From the NCBI GenBank assembly GCA_959347315.1, contig OY365818.1:6936805-7000804 (forward strand): 64,000 nt of DNA, given 5' to 3'. Each line of letters begins with the position of its first letter. Position 1 is the stretch's first letter. Positions 45,616 through 58,300 of the stretch are shown here, piece after piece. The position numbers and the translations under genes were made by a program. The DNA comes from Bimastos eiseni (lineage: Eukaryota; Annelida; Clitellata; Crassiclitellata; Lumbricidae). The notes beneath the pieces were generated by a model. That model was not told where the DNA came from, made no database searches, and saw only the letters and a list, made by a program, of their open reading frames with translations.

Positions 45616-45797
45616 TTTGCGTGGTGACAGCCTCACGCATATCTCCTGTTACAAGTGTTGAGCCATTGATTGGGCTGGGGCTGTTCGATAGGAAAGCCGT
45701 TACATTATCAGCAATATAATTCGTAATGTTTTCTCTGTCATTCGTCACCGCTAGAGGTTCGAATGAAACGTTATATTCGGCGTTTATGGAACCATTC
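45616..45797 (-). CDS. Gene C: C-terminal part of SEA domain with Gly-Ser cleavage motif
   Basis: 182 bp, phase 2 in and phase 1 out, with acceptor CTTTATAG and donor GTGAGT. Across the junction it reads GFKNGSINAEYNVSFEP. NGSI before an alternating strand is the classic SEA self-cleavage position (between Gly and Ser). A helix follows (ENITNYIADNVTAFL), then a GSTLVTGD segment. Confidence 0.88.
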
Positions 45798-46198
45798 CTA
45801 TAAAGAAGGCGGATACAGTCACGATGACTACATACGAACAGACGTGCATCATTCGTTCATACTGTAGTCGTAATCATACTGCAGTTTGTCAGTTTGAAAT
45901 CAAAAGAAAAATTTGATTTTTATTATTATTTTTATTAGTAATAATAATAATTAATTAATACCAATACGACTTCAACGTCGATTTAGTCCACTTCAATCAA
46001 AAATAACTCCCACTTAAGATATAGGCCTATCAATAACTCAATTAACTGCCAGTAATTAGGCCTATTATGACGCATCATCGTCCGATGTACAAGAAATGAA
46101 TCTTAGTACATTATCACCTGGGACAAATTGTTAACAGAGTAGGTTCATTGGGGAAGAAATAACATTCGACAATTTTTACCATTACAGGTTGTTTATGG

Positions 46199-46280
46199 AG
46201 CGGTGGTCGATTGGTTAGTGCTCTCGGTTTCTACGCGGAAGGTACGCGTTCTATCCTCCACTCAGGCGTATATGTCATAT
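46199..46280 (+). mobile_element. tRNA-like SINE head
   Basis: GAGCGGTGGTCGATTGGTTA resembles an A box region and CGCGTTCTATCCTCC a degenerate B box, at SINE-like spacing. It does not fold as a clear tRNA. It lies in the intron between gene C exons 47650 and 46460. Confidence 0.45.
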
Positions 46281-46395
46281 GGTCGTTGCACTGCTTAACC
46301 TTGGAAGTCGGACAATATCATATTCTGTAGTGTATTGCATGATGAAAATATTATTATGAGAATGCAATGGCTTAGATGGAAATAAGTCAACCTAC

Positions 46396-46460
46396 TTGAA
46401 GCCTGTTATTATGATTGAGTCCTTTTGAAATCCTGGACAGCCGCTGAAAGCTGCATTCAG
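46396..46460 (-). CDS. Gene C: 65-bp SEA core exon
   Basis: Phase 0 in and phase 2 out, with acceptor TTTGCAG and donor GTAGGT. It encodes LNAAFSGCPGFQKDSIIITG and the first base pair of the next Lys codon. It has the same length and cysteine as in A and B. Confidence 0.87.
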
Positions 46461-47439
46461 CTGCAAAGAAACAGATCGTCGTCTAACAAGACTGAAAGTG
46501 ATACATATTCTTTCTTTATGATTTGTAGCTATAATCACACATTTATTTAGCGCCGCTAAAATGCCAAAAAATCCGTTAAGATTGCTAATATGATGTTAAA
46601 TGCTATTAGGAACAGACCCTATTATTTAGGGTTATAATAATTATTATTATTCGTTTGTCAACTTTAATGCGCCGTACCGCAGTATAAGTCTAATTTTACT
46701 GCGCGGTAGCCATGCAAAAGGCCCTCATCACGTCTTACAGCTTATAATACCAACGCCACCTCGCGAACGAGACCTGTGCCGACTTTAGGGAGTATAGAAG
46801 GGATATTTATATTTACACCTTCTGCGCAAATGATAGGTTTCTAATACTGCTGCTTCTGTGACTATAGTTGACGACTAGCGACTCTAATTAACTTTGATGT
46901 ACACACGTGTATTCTATAGTGGAGTTTGTTTGAGAGGAATTAACGCAATTACTGTATTGCACTGCTACCTAGATAACTACACTTAGACCCACTATACAAG
47001 AGTTATGCTTATCATAATGGCTATCTATACGCATATCATCGTCGTTATGGATGCGTCGTTAAATAAACTTATATCAGTCAGTCAATAATGGCTATCTATG
47101 TAACTGTTGGCGTCGGATGGTCAGTGCTGATCTTCTGCTTTCTGCGTCAGATTGCTACCATTACTTAAACTCCACCTCAGTAAGCATCAATTAGAGAATT
47201 CACCAGTTGCAGATAACCTTAACTTAACTATTCACAATCGTCGCCATTTGAACTGTTAATTAATTATGCAAATCCATATAATTTGACTCCATCCCTCCAA
47301 TGGAGGTCACTGATCAAAGTTGAACTCGAGTTATTGTTACAAGTTGAACGAGTTTCTCCCGTGACCGGTAGGTCGAGCGATGTATTCATCAGACCTACCT
47401 CTGATTAGATATCGTGAAGGGGCGCTATGTAAATTTTGT

Positions 47440-47530
47440 ATTACATTACATTACATCTTTCCCCCACAGTTTCTGTGCTGTGTGCGCCTCTGAATAGTTA
47501 TTTTGTGAGAGGCGCTATATAAATCATAAG
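47440..47530 (+). mobile_element. LINE 3'-tail relic
   Basis: TTTCTGTGCTGTGTGCGCC, TCTGAATAGTTATTTTGTGA and GAGGCGCTATATAAAT; the same ending as 9640-9735. Confidence 0.55.
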
Positions 47531-47649
47531 ATGCGATACGAAAACATAGGCCTTACCAGTTATTAACTCAATAGGACAAGATTTAGTTGGGTTCAATTTG
47601 AGCTTACAAGTTCGTAGAATTAAATAAATAAACATTTGGTAAATCGTAC

Positions 47650-47771
47650 CAAGATTATAAACTGTTCCGCGAGCCGTATAAATTTTACACTTTTCTCGTC
47701 CTTCAGAGTCTCATCAAATGCAACACCAACCATTTTTAGTACGAATTTTATGGCAACTTTTGCCGCATTAC
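47650..47771 (-). CDS. Gene C: N-terminal part of SEA domain
   Basis: 122 bp, phase 1 in and phase 0 out, with donor GTACGA. It encodes KVAIKFVLKMVGVAFDETL, then KDEKSVKFIRLAEQFIIL, matching the strand, L-x-D-x-x-S and helix pattern of genes A and B despite low identity. Confidence 0.78.
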
Positions 47772-48475
47772 CTAAGTACAAAGAGAAAACAGACTTTAAA
47801 CAGTTTATATAAAATCCTAGATCTCATTAAAGAATAACGGTGTTAACTCGTCATTATTAGTTTAAACGCAGGAACATTCAATTTTAACGAGTTAATGAGG
47901 GAGTTGAAGGATGTGTGTATGCCCTGTTATGGGATGGTGTTCCACAGAGGTTGACTATCGCAGAGCATGAAATTTATGAAGGATTTTACGTAAGATGGGT
48001 TACAATGGGTTATGAGAGAGTAACGGTGGACGAAGGTGGTCAATGAGAGCTAAGAATGGGCTACGATGGGCAGAGACGTATTGAGGTGGACTAAGATGGA
48101 ATAATATTGTTAATAGGTTAAGAACGGAGTAAGGTGGGCTGACAACGAGCTAAACTTAATCATGACTGGATACGAAAAAGCTATTTTTCAGCTCTGGTGC
48201 TCTGTAGGCCTACTTAGTTTTATAGTAACGCTTTTTTATAAATTCAGATTTAACCTAGTTGAAATGTTTTTAATCACTGTGAATGAGCTCCAATTTTGTA
48301 ATCGTAACCTTTGTCTCCCAACTTCTAAGGCGCCACTCAAAAGCCAAGCTCAGGGCACCAGCTTATTTGTGACCGCTGAGCTTATTCACCATTTGAACTA
48401 CAGCATGGTAAGCTACAGATCGATGAGTTCCTATATATTTGTCAAAATTGAACTTAAGTGAAAATATTGACTTAC

Positions 48476-48544
48476 TTAAGTTTGGTGGCTTAGTCGGGAC
48501 TATGGGTGGTTTTGTCGTTGTTGTTGTCGTTGTTGTTGTCGGTC
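48476..48544 (-). CDS. Gene C linker exon, poly-Thr
   Basis: 69 bp, phase 1 in and out, with acceptor TCTTTCAG and donor GTAAGT. It encodes Pro, a run of nine Thr, then KPPIVPTKPPNL. It is symmetric in phase and absent from A and B, so it could be skipped without breaking the frame. Confidence 0.72.
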
Positions 48545-49384
48545 CTGAAAGACATTCGTAACAGGCGTTATATTGCACACAGATTATAATGTACATACAT
48601 AGCCTTAAGATATGACGCGATGGGATTGAATGCAATGAATTGATGCCAGCTGATAGCATGTCGTATGAAACAACATCTGCCCTGCTGCTCATTTCACCAA
48701 GCCACTTAGCGTGTTAAACAAGAAATTGATGTCTACAGATACTTCTACCACTATTATTATTACCCTTAAATGTGTAGCTTGATGGTATTTTTTTATAGGT
48801 TTACAGTCAGGTTAACAGTTAACAGTTACTTGGGGTTATTTATAAAACTGAAAAAAACGATGGATCTTGATAGATCCTTGCCTGGGCTCTCGATGTCCAA
48901 GTTCATGATAAATAAATTACGGTCGAGTAACCACCATGACTGCATATATGGGATTAAGGTCGATGTCTAATATGAAACAGTGATCCGCATTCCAAACTCG
49001 ACTTGGGAGGCAACACAGGAATTTATTAACAAGATTTAAAGGTAGAATGAAGGTTATAGTACATGATGTGGAAATAAGAAACGTCAAGACAAAGGTCAAT
49101 CGTGGAGGGCCGTTGAGTAATGGAGATGGCAATGGAACGAGGAACTTAGGAATCTAGATCGATATTCATAGTCCTTCTTTCGCTAGGCGGTGGCGTTTGG
49201 TAAAATTAGACGTATAACGTAATAGCGGCCTTGCATGGCTGCCGACAGTTGAATTCGACTCCTATCGTCTCTCGATAATGCACCTGTAGTTATACTACAG
49301 CCTGTCAGTTTGAAATTAGACTAAGTTAAACTAAAAAAATAAAATAAAGGCTGATGAAGGAATATATTTCTAGAGAGATCTTAC

Positions 49385-52300
49385 TGATCTGTGTTGTGGA
49401 TGCGGATGTACGAGCTGATGAAACAGTTGAAGCTGTTGTTACAACGATAGTGGATTCACTGGACAGTATTTCAGGAACTGTTGTTTCTAAAACCCGGGAT
49501 GGAGAGGCAGAGAAACTCACAGTACTCGAGGAATCGTAGTTTGAAGTTACGGTATTTATAGATTCACTTGACGTCACGGTCTTTGTGGTTCCAGTAGTCA
49601 CTGATTCAGGTGATGTTGTGTTCTGGGTCGCTCCAGTAGCGGTTGAAACAGCTGATTCTGTGCTCGGTGCGGTTCCAGTAGTGGTTGAAACAGGTGATTC
49701 GTTGCCCTGTATGGTGCCAGTAGCGGTTGAAAAAGGCGATTCTGTGATCTGTGGGGTCACAGTAGTTGTTGAAACAGGTGATTCTGTGCTTTGTGTGGTT
49801 CCAGTAGTGGTTGAGACAGATGATTTTGTGCTCTGTGTGGTTCCAGTAGTGGTTGAAACAGGTGATTCTATGCTCTGTGTGGTTCCAGTAGTGGTTGAGA
49901 CAAGTGATTCTGTGCTCTGTGTTACTCCAGTAGTGGTTGAAACAGGCAATATTGTGCTTTGCGTGGCAAGAGAACTTGTTGAGTCAGGTGATTCTGTGCT
50001 CAGTGTGGTACCAGTAGCGGTTGAAACAGGTGAATCTGTGCTCTGTGCGGTGATAGAGGTTGTTGAAACAGGTGATTCTGTGCTCTGTGTGATTCCAGGG
50101 CTTGTTGAAGGAGGTGATTCTGTGCTCTGTGCGGTTCCAAAAGCGGCTGAAAATAGCGATTCTGTACTCAGTGTGGTTCCACCAGTGGTTGAAACAGCTG
50201 ATTCTGCACTATGTGTGGTACCAGTTGCTGTTGAAAAAGGCGATTCTGGGCTCTGTGTGGTTCCAGTAGTAGTTGAAACAGGTGATCCTGTGCTCTGTGT
50301 GGTTCCAGCCGTGGTTGAAACAGCTGAATCTGTGCTCTGTGTGGATCCAGCAGTGGTTGACACAGGTGTCACCGAGCTTTGCGTGGCTAAATTAGTCGCG
50401 TCAGTAACGTCAAAATTTGTTTCAGATTCTGTCACTGCTGGTGGGTTTGACTGTGTTTCAGTTACGTAAATAGGTGTTACAGATTCTGTCACTGCTGGTG
50501 AATTTGTCTCTGTTTCAGCTACGTCAAGAGGTGTTACAGATTCTGCCACTGATGATGGATTTGTCTCTGTTTCAGTTACGTCGACAGGTGTTACAGATTC
50601 TGTAACTGCTGGTGGATTTGACTCTGCTTCAGTTACGTCAATGGGTAACACAGATTCTGTAACTGCTGGTGGATTTGACTCAGTTTCAGTTACGTCAATG
50701 GGTGTTGCAGATTCTGTCACTGCCGGAGGATTTGTCTCTGTTTCAGCTACGTCAATGGGTGTTTCAGATTCTGTCACTTCTGGTGGATTTGACTCTGTTT
50801 CAGTTACGTCAATAGGTGTCACAGATTCTGTAACTTCTGGTGGGGTCGTCTCTGTTTCAGTTACGTCAATGCTTGTTACAGATTCTGTCACTGCTGGTGG
50901 ATTCGACTCTGTTTCAGTTACGTCAATGGGTGTTACAGATTCTGTCACTGCTGGTGGATTTGTCTCTGTTTTAGCTACGTCAATAGGCGTTACAGATTCT
51001 GTAACTGCTGGTGGATTTGACTCTGTTTCAGTGACGTCAATGGGTGTTACAGATTCTGTCACTGCTGGTGGATTTGACTCTGTTTCAGTTACGTCAATGG
51101 GTGTTACAGATTCTGTCACTGCTGGTGGATTTGTCTCTGTTTCAGTTTCGTCAATGGGTGTTACAGATTCTGTCACTTCCGGTGGATTTGACTCTGTTTC
51201 AGCTACGCCAATGGGTGTTACAGATTCTGTCACTGCTGGTGGATTTGACTCTGTTTCAGTTACGTCAATGGGTGTTACAGATTCTGTAACTGCTGGTGGA
51301 TTTGTCTCGGTTTCAGTTACGTCAATGGGTGTTACAGATTCTGTCACTGCTGGTGGATTTGTCTCTGTTTCAGTTTCGTCAATGGGTGTTACAGATTCTG
51401 TCACTGCTGGTGGATTTGACTCTGTTTCAGTTACGTCAATGGGTGTTACAGATTCTGTCACTGCTGGTGGATTTGTCTCTGTTTCAGTTTCGTCAATGGG
51501 TGTTACAGATTCTGTCACTTCCGGTTGATTTGACTCTGTTTCAGCTACGCCAATGAGTGTTACAGATTCTGTCACTGCTGGTGGATTTGACTCTGTTTCA
51601 GTTACGTCAATGGGTGTTACAGATTCTGTAACTGCTGGTGGATTTGTCTCGGTTTCAGTTACGTCAATGGGTGTTACAGATTCTGTCACTGCTGGTGGAT
51701 TTGACTCTGTTTCAGTTACGTCAATGGGTGTTACAGATTCTGTCACTGCTGGTGGATTTGACTCTGTTTCAGTTACGTCAATGGGTGTTACAGATTCTGT
51801 CACTGCTGGTGGATATGTCTCGGTTTCAGTTACGTCAATGGGTGTTACAGATTCTGTCACTGCTGGTGGATTTGACTCTGTTTCAGTTACGTCAATGGGT
51901 GTTACAGATTCTGTCACTGCTTGTGCATTTGTCTCTGTTTCAGTAGCGTCAATGGGTGTCACAGATTCTGTCACTGCTGGTGGATTTGTCTCTGTTTCAG
52001 TTACGTCAATGGGTGTTTCAGATTCTGTCACTGCTGGTGGATTTGTCTCTGTTTCAGTTACGTCATTGGGTGTTACAGATTCTGTCACTGCTGGTGGATT
52101 TGTCTCTGTTTCAGTGACGTCATTGGGTGTCACAGATTCTGTCACTGCTGGTGTATTTGAATCTGTTTCAGTTACGTCAATGGGTGTTACAGATTCTGTC
52201 ACTGCTGGTGGATTTGACTCTGTTTCAGTTACGTCAATGGGTGTTACAGATTCTGTCACTGCTTGTGCATTTGTCTCTGTTTCAGTAGCGTCAATGGGTG

Positions 52301-55300
52301 TCACAGATTCTGTCACTGCTGGTGGATTTGTTTCTGTTTCAGTTACGTCATTAGGTGTTACAGATTCTGTCACTGCTGGTAGATTTGACTCTGTTTTAGT
52401 TGCGTCATTGGGTGTTACAGATTCTGTCACTGCTGGTGGATTTGTCTCTGTTTCAGTTACGTCAATGGGTGTTTCAGATCCTGTAACTGCTGGTGGAATC
52501 GTCTCTGTTTCAGTTACGTCAATGGGTGTTACAGATTCTGTCACTGCTGGTGGATTTGTCTCTGTTTCAGTTGCGTCATTGGGTGTTACAGATTCTGTAA
52601 CTGCTTGTGGATTTGACTTTGTTTCAGTTACGTCAATGGGTGTCACAGATTCTGTAACCGCTGGTGGATTTGACTTTGTTTCAGTTACGTCAATGGGTGT
52701 CACAGATTCTGTAACCGCTGGTGGAATCGTCTCTGTTTCAGTTACGTCAATGGGTGTTACAGATTCTGTCACTGCTGGTGGATTTGTCTCTGTTTCAGTG
52801 ACGTCATTGGGTGTCACAGATTCTGTCACTGCTGGTGTATTTGAATCTGTTTCAGTTACGTCAATGGGTGTTACAGATTCTGTCACTGCTGGTGGATTTG
52901 TCTCTGTTTCAGTTACGTCAATGGGTGTTACAGATTCTGTAACTGCTGGTGGATTTGTTTCTGTTTCAGTTACGTCATTAGGTGTTACAGATTCTGTCAC
53001 TGCTGGTAGATTTGACTCTGTTTTAGTTGCGTCATTGGGTGTTACAGATTCTGTCACTGCTGGTGGATTTGTCTCTGTTTCAGTTACGTCAATGGGTGTT
53101 TCAGATCCTGTAACTGCTGGTGGAATCGTCTCTGTTTCAGTTACGTCAATGGGTGTTACAGATTCTGTCACTGCTGGTGGATTTGTCTCTGTTTCAGTTG
53201 CGTCATTGGGTGTTACAGATTCTGTAACTGCTTGTGGATTTGACTTTGTTTCAGTTACGTCAATGGGTGTCACAGATTCTGTAACCGCTGGTGGATTTGA
53301 CTTTGTTTCAGTTACGTCAATGGGTGTCACAGATTCTGTAACTTCTGGTGGGATCGTCTGTGTTTCAGTTACGTCAATGGGTGTTACAGATTCTGTCACT
53401 GCTGGTGGATTTGACTCTGTTTCAGTTACGTCAATGGGTGTTACAGATTCTGTCACTGCTGGTGCATTTGTCTCTGTTTCAGTAACGTCAATGGGTGTTA
53501 CAGATTCTGTCACTGCTGGTGGATTTGGCTTTGTTTCAGTTACGTCAATGGGTGTCACAGATTCTGTCACTGCTTGTGCATTTGTCTCTGTTTCAGTAGC
53601 GTCAATGGGTGTTACAGATTCTGTCACTGCTGGTGGATTTGTCCCTGTTTCAGTTACGTCAATGGGTGTTACAGATTCTGTCACTGCTGGTGGATTTGTC
53701 TCTGTTTCAGTTACGTCAATGGGTGTTTCAGATTCTGTAACTGCTGGGGGAATCGTCTCTGTTTTAGCTACGTCAATGGGTGTTACAGATTCTGTCACTG
53801 CTGGTGGATTTGTCTCGGTTTCAGTTACGTCAATGGGTGCTACAGATTCTGTCACTGCTGGTAGATTTGTCTCTGCTTCAGTTACGTCATTGGGTGTTAC
53901 AGATTCTGTCACTGCTGGTGGATTTGTCTCTGTTTCAGTTACGTCAATGGGTGTTTCAGATTCTGTAACTGCTGGTGGAATCGTCTCTGTTTCAGTTACG
54001 TCAATGGGTGTTACAGATTCTGTCACTGCTGGTGGATTTGTCTCTGCTTCAGTTGCGTCATTGGGTGTTACAGATTCTGTCACTGCTTGTAGATTTGACT
54101 TTGTTTCAGTTACGTCAATGGGTGTTACAGATTCTGTAACTTCTGGTGGGATCGTCTGTGTTTCAGTTACGCCAATGGCTGTTACAGATTCTGTCACTGC
54201 TGGTGGATTTGACTCTGTTTCAGTTACGTCAATGGGTGTTACAGATTCTGTCACTGCTGGTGCATTTGTCTCTGTTTCAGTAACGTCAATGGGTGTTACA
54301 GATTCTGTCACTGCTGGTGGATTTGGCTTTGTTTCAGTTACGTCAATGGGTGTCACAGATTCTGTCACTGCTTGTGCATTTGTCTCTGTTTCAGTAGCGT
54401 CAATGGGTGTTACAGATTCTGTCACTGCTGGTGGATTTGTCCCTGTTTTAGTTACGTCAATGGGTGGTACAGATTCTGTCACTGCTGGTGGATTTGTCTC
54501 TGTTTCAGTTACGTCAATGGGTGTTTCAGATTCTGTAACTGCTGGTGGAATCGTCTCTGTTTCAGCTACGTCAATGGGTGTTACAGATTCTGTCACTGCT
54601 GGTGGATTTGTCTCTGTTTCAGTTACGTCAATAGGTGTTGCAGATTCTGTTACTTCCGGCGGATTTGTCTCGGTTTCATTTACGTCAATGGGTGTTACAG
54701 TTTCTGTCACTGCTGGTGGATTTGGCTTTGTTTCAGTTACGTCAATGGGTGTCACAGATTCTGTCACTGCTTGTGCATTTGTCTCTGTTTCAGTAGCGTC
54801 AATGGGTGTTACAGATTCTGTCACTGCTGGTGGATTTGTCCCTGTTTCAGTTACGTCAATGGGTGTTGCAGATTCTGTCACTGCCGGAGGATTTGTCTCT
54901 GTTTCAGCTACGTCAATGGGTGTTTCAGATTCTGTCACTTCTGGTGGATTTGACTCTGTTTCAGTTACGTCAATAGGTGTCACAGATTCTGTAACTTCTG
55001 GTGGGGTCGTCTCTGTTTCAGTTACGTCAATGCTTGTTACAGATTCTGTCACTGCTGGTGGATTCGACTCTGTTTCAGTTACGTCAATGGGTGTTACAGA
55101 TTCTGTCACTGCTGGTGGATTTGTCTCTGTTTTAGCTACGTCAATAGGCGTTACAGATTCTGTAACTGCTGGTGGATTTGACTCTGTTTCAGTGACGTCA
55201 ATGGGTGTTACAGATTCTGTCACTGCTGGTGGATTTGACTCTGTTTCAGTTACGTCAATGGGTGTTACAGATTCTGTCACTGCTGGTGGATTTGTCTCTG

Positions 55301-58300
55301 TTTCAGTTTCGTCAATGGGTGTTACAGATTCTGTCACTTCCGGTGGATTTGACTCTGTTTCAGCTACGCCAATGGGTGTTACAGATTCTGTCACTGCTGG
55401 TGGATTTGACTCTGTTTCAGTTACGTCAATGGGTGTTACAGATTCTGTAACTGCTGGTGGATTTGTCTCGGTTTCAGTTACGTCAATGGGTGTTACAGAT
55501 TCTGTCACTGCTGGTGGATTTGTCTCTGTTTCAGTTTCGTCAATGGGTGTTACAGATTCTGTCACTGCTGGTGGATTTGACTCTGTTTCAGTTACGTCAA
55601 TGGGTGTTACAGATTCTGTCACTGCTGGTGGATTTGTCTCTGTTTCAGTTTCGTCAATGGGTGTTACAGATTCTGTCACTTCCGGTTGATTTGACTCTGT
55701 TTCAGCTACGCCAATGGGTGTTACAGATTCTGTCACTGCTGGTGGATTTGACTCTGTTTCAGTTACGTCAATGGGTGTTACAGATTCTGTAACTGCTGGT
55801 GGATTTGTCTCGGTTTCAGTTACGTCAATGGGTGTTACAGATTCTGTCACTGCTGGTGGATTTGACTCTGTTTCAGTTACGTCAATGGGTGTTACAGATT
55901 CTGTCACTGCTGGTGGATTTGACTCTGTTTCAGTTACGTCAATGGGTGTTACAGATTCTGTCACTGCTGGTGGATATGTCTCGGTTTCAGTTACGTCAAT
56001 GGGTGTTACAGATTCTGTCACTGCTGGTGGATTTGACTCTGTTTCAGTTACGTCAATGGGTGTTACAGATTCTGTCACTGCTTGTGCATTTGTCTCTGTT
56101 TCAGTAGCGTCAATGGGTGTCACAGATTCTGTCACTGCTGGTGGATTTGTCTCTGTTTCAGTTACGTCAATGGGTGTTTCAGATTCTGTCACTGCTGGTG
56201 GATTTGTCTCTGTTTCAGTTACGTCATTGGGTGTTACAGATTCTGTCACTGCTGGTGGATTTGTCTCTGTTTCAGTGACGTCATTGGGTGTCACAGATTC
56301 TGTCACTGCTGGTGTATTTGAATCTGTTTCAGTTACGTCAATGGGTGTTACAGATTCTGTCACTGCTGGTGGATTTGACTCTGTTTCAGTTACGTCAATG
56401 GGTGTTACAGATTCTGTCACTGCTTGTGCATTTGTCTCTGTTTCAGTAGCGTCAATGGGTGTCACAGATTCTGTCACTGCTGGTGGATTTGTTTCTGTTT
56501 CAGTTACGTCATTAGGTGTTACAGATTCTGTCACTGCTGGTAGATTTGACTCTGTTTTAGTTGCGTCATTGGGTGTTACAGATTCTGTCACTGCTGGTGG
56601 ATTTGTCTCTGTTTCAGTTACGTCAATGGGTGTTTCAGATCCTGTAACTGCTGGTGGAATCGTCTCTGTTTCAGTTACGTCAATGGGTGTTACAGATTCT
56701 GTCACTGCTGGTGGATTTGTCTCTGTTTCAGTTGCGTCATTGGGTGTTACAGATTCTGTAACTGCTTGTGGATTTGACTTTGTTTCAGTAACGTCAATGG
56801 GTGTCACAGATTCTGTAACCGCTGGTGGATTTGACTTTGTTTCAGTTACGTCAATGGGTGTCACAGATTCTGTAACCGCTGGTGGAATCGTCTCTGTTTC
56901 AGTTACGTCAATGGGTGTTACAGATTCTGTCACTGCTGGTGGATTTGTCTCTGTTTCAGTGACGTCATTGGGTGTCACAGATTCTGTCACTGCTGGTGTA
57001 TTTGAATCTGTTTCAGTTACGTCAATGGGTGTTACAGATTCTGTCACTGCTGGTGGATTTGTCTCTGTTTCAGTTACGTCAATGGGTGTTACAGATTCTG
57101 TAACTGCTGGTGGATTTGTTTCTGTTTCAGTTACGTCATTAGGTGTTACAGATTCTGTCACTGCTGGTAGATTTGACTCTGTTTTAGTTGCGTCATTGGG
57201 TGTTACAGATTCTGTCACTGCTGGTGGATTTGTCTCTGTTTCAGTTACGTCAATGGGTGTTTCAGATCCTGTAACTGCTGGTGGAATCGTCTCTGTTTCA
57301 GTTACGTCAATGGGTGTTACAGATTCTGTCACTGCTGGTGGATTTGTCTCTGTTTCAGTTGCGTCATTGGGTGTTACAGATTCTGTAACTGCTTGTGGAT
57401 TTGACTTTGTTTCAGTTACGTCAATGGGTGTCACAGATTCTGTAACCGCTGGTGGATTTGACTTTGTTTCAGTTACGTCAATGGGTGTCACAGATTCTGT
57501 AACTTCTGGTGGGATCGTCTGTGTTTCAGTTACGTCAATGGGTGTTACAGATTCTGTCACTGCTGGTGGATTTGACTCTGTTTCAGTTACGTCAATGGGT
57601 GTTACAGATTCTGTCACTGCTGGTGCATTTGTCTCTGTTTCAGTAACGTCAATGGGTGTTACAGATTCTGTCACTGCTGGTGGATTTGGCTTTGTTTCAG
57701 TTACGTCAATGGGTGTCACAGATTCTGTCACTGCTTGTGCATTTGTCTCTGTTTCAGTAGCGTCAATGGGTGTTACAGATTCTGTCACTGCTGGTGGATT
57801 TGTCCCTGTTTCAGTTACGTCAATGGGTGTTACAGATTCTGTCACTGCTGGTGGATTTGTCTCTGTTTCAGTTACGTCAATGGGTGTTTCAGATTCTGTA
57901 ACTGCTGGGGGAATCGTCTCTGTTTTAGCTACGTCAATGGGTGTTACAGATTCTGTCACTGCTGGTGGATTTGTCTCGGTTTCAGTTACGTCAATGGGTG
58001 CTACAGATTCTGTCACTGCTGGTAGATTTGTCTCTGCTTCAGTTACGTCATTGGGTGTTACAGATTCTGTCACTGCTGGTGGATTTGTCTCTGTTTCAGT
58101 TACGTCAATGGGTGTTTCAGATTCTGTAACTGCTGGTGGAATCGTCTCTGTTTCAGTTACGTCAATGGGTGTTACAGATTCTGTCACTGCTGGTGGATTT
58201 GTCTCTGCTTCAGTTGCGTCATTGGGTGTTACAGATTCTGTCACTGCTTGTAGATTTGACTTTGTTTCAGTTACGTCAATGGGTGTTACAGATTCTGTAA

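Noticed and set aside
51553..55689. 1378-codon plus-strand open frame of VTDSVTAGGF-type repeats
   Set aside because: Antisense shadow of gene C. Its ends fall on a single-base variant that makes TGA in two paralogous units 4161 bp apart.
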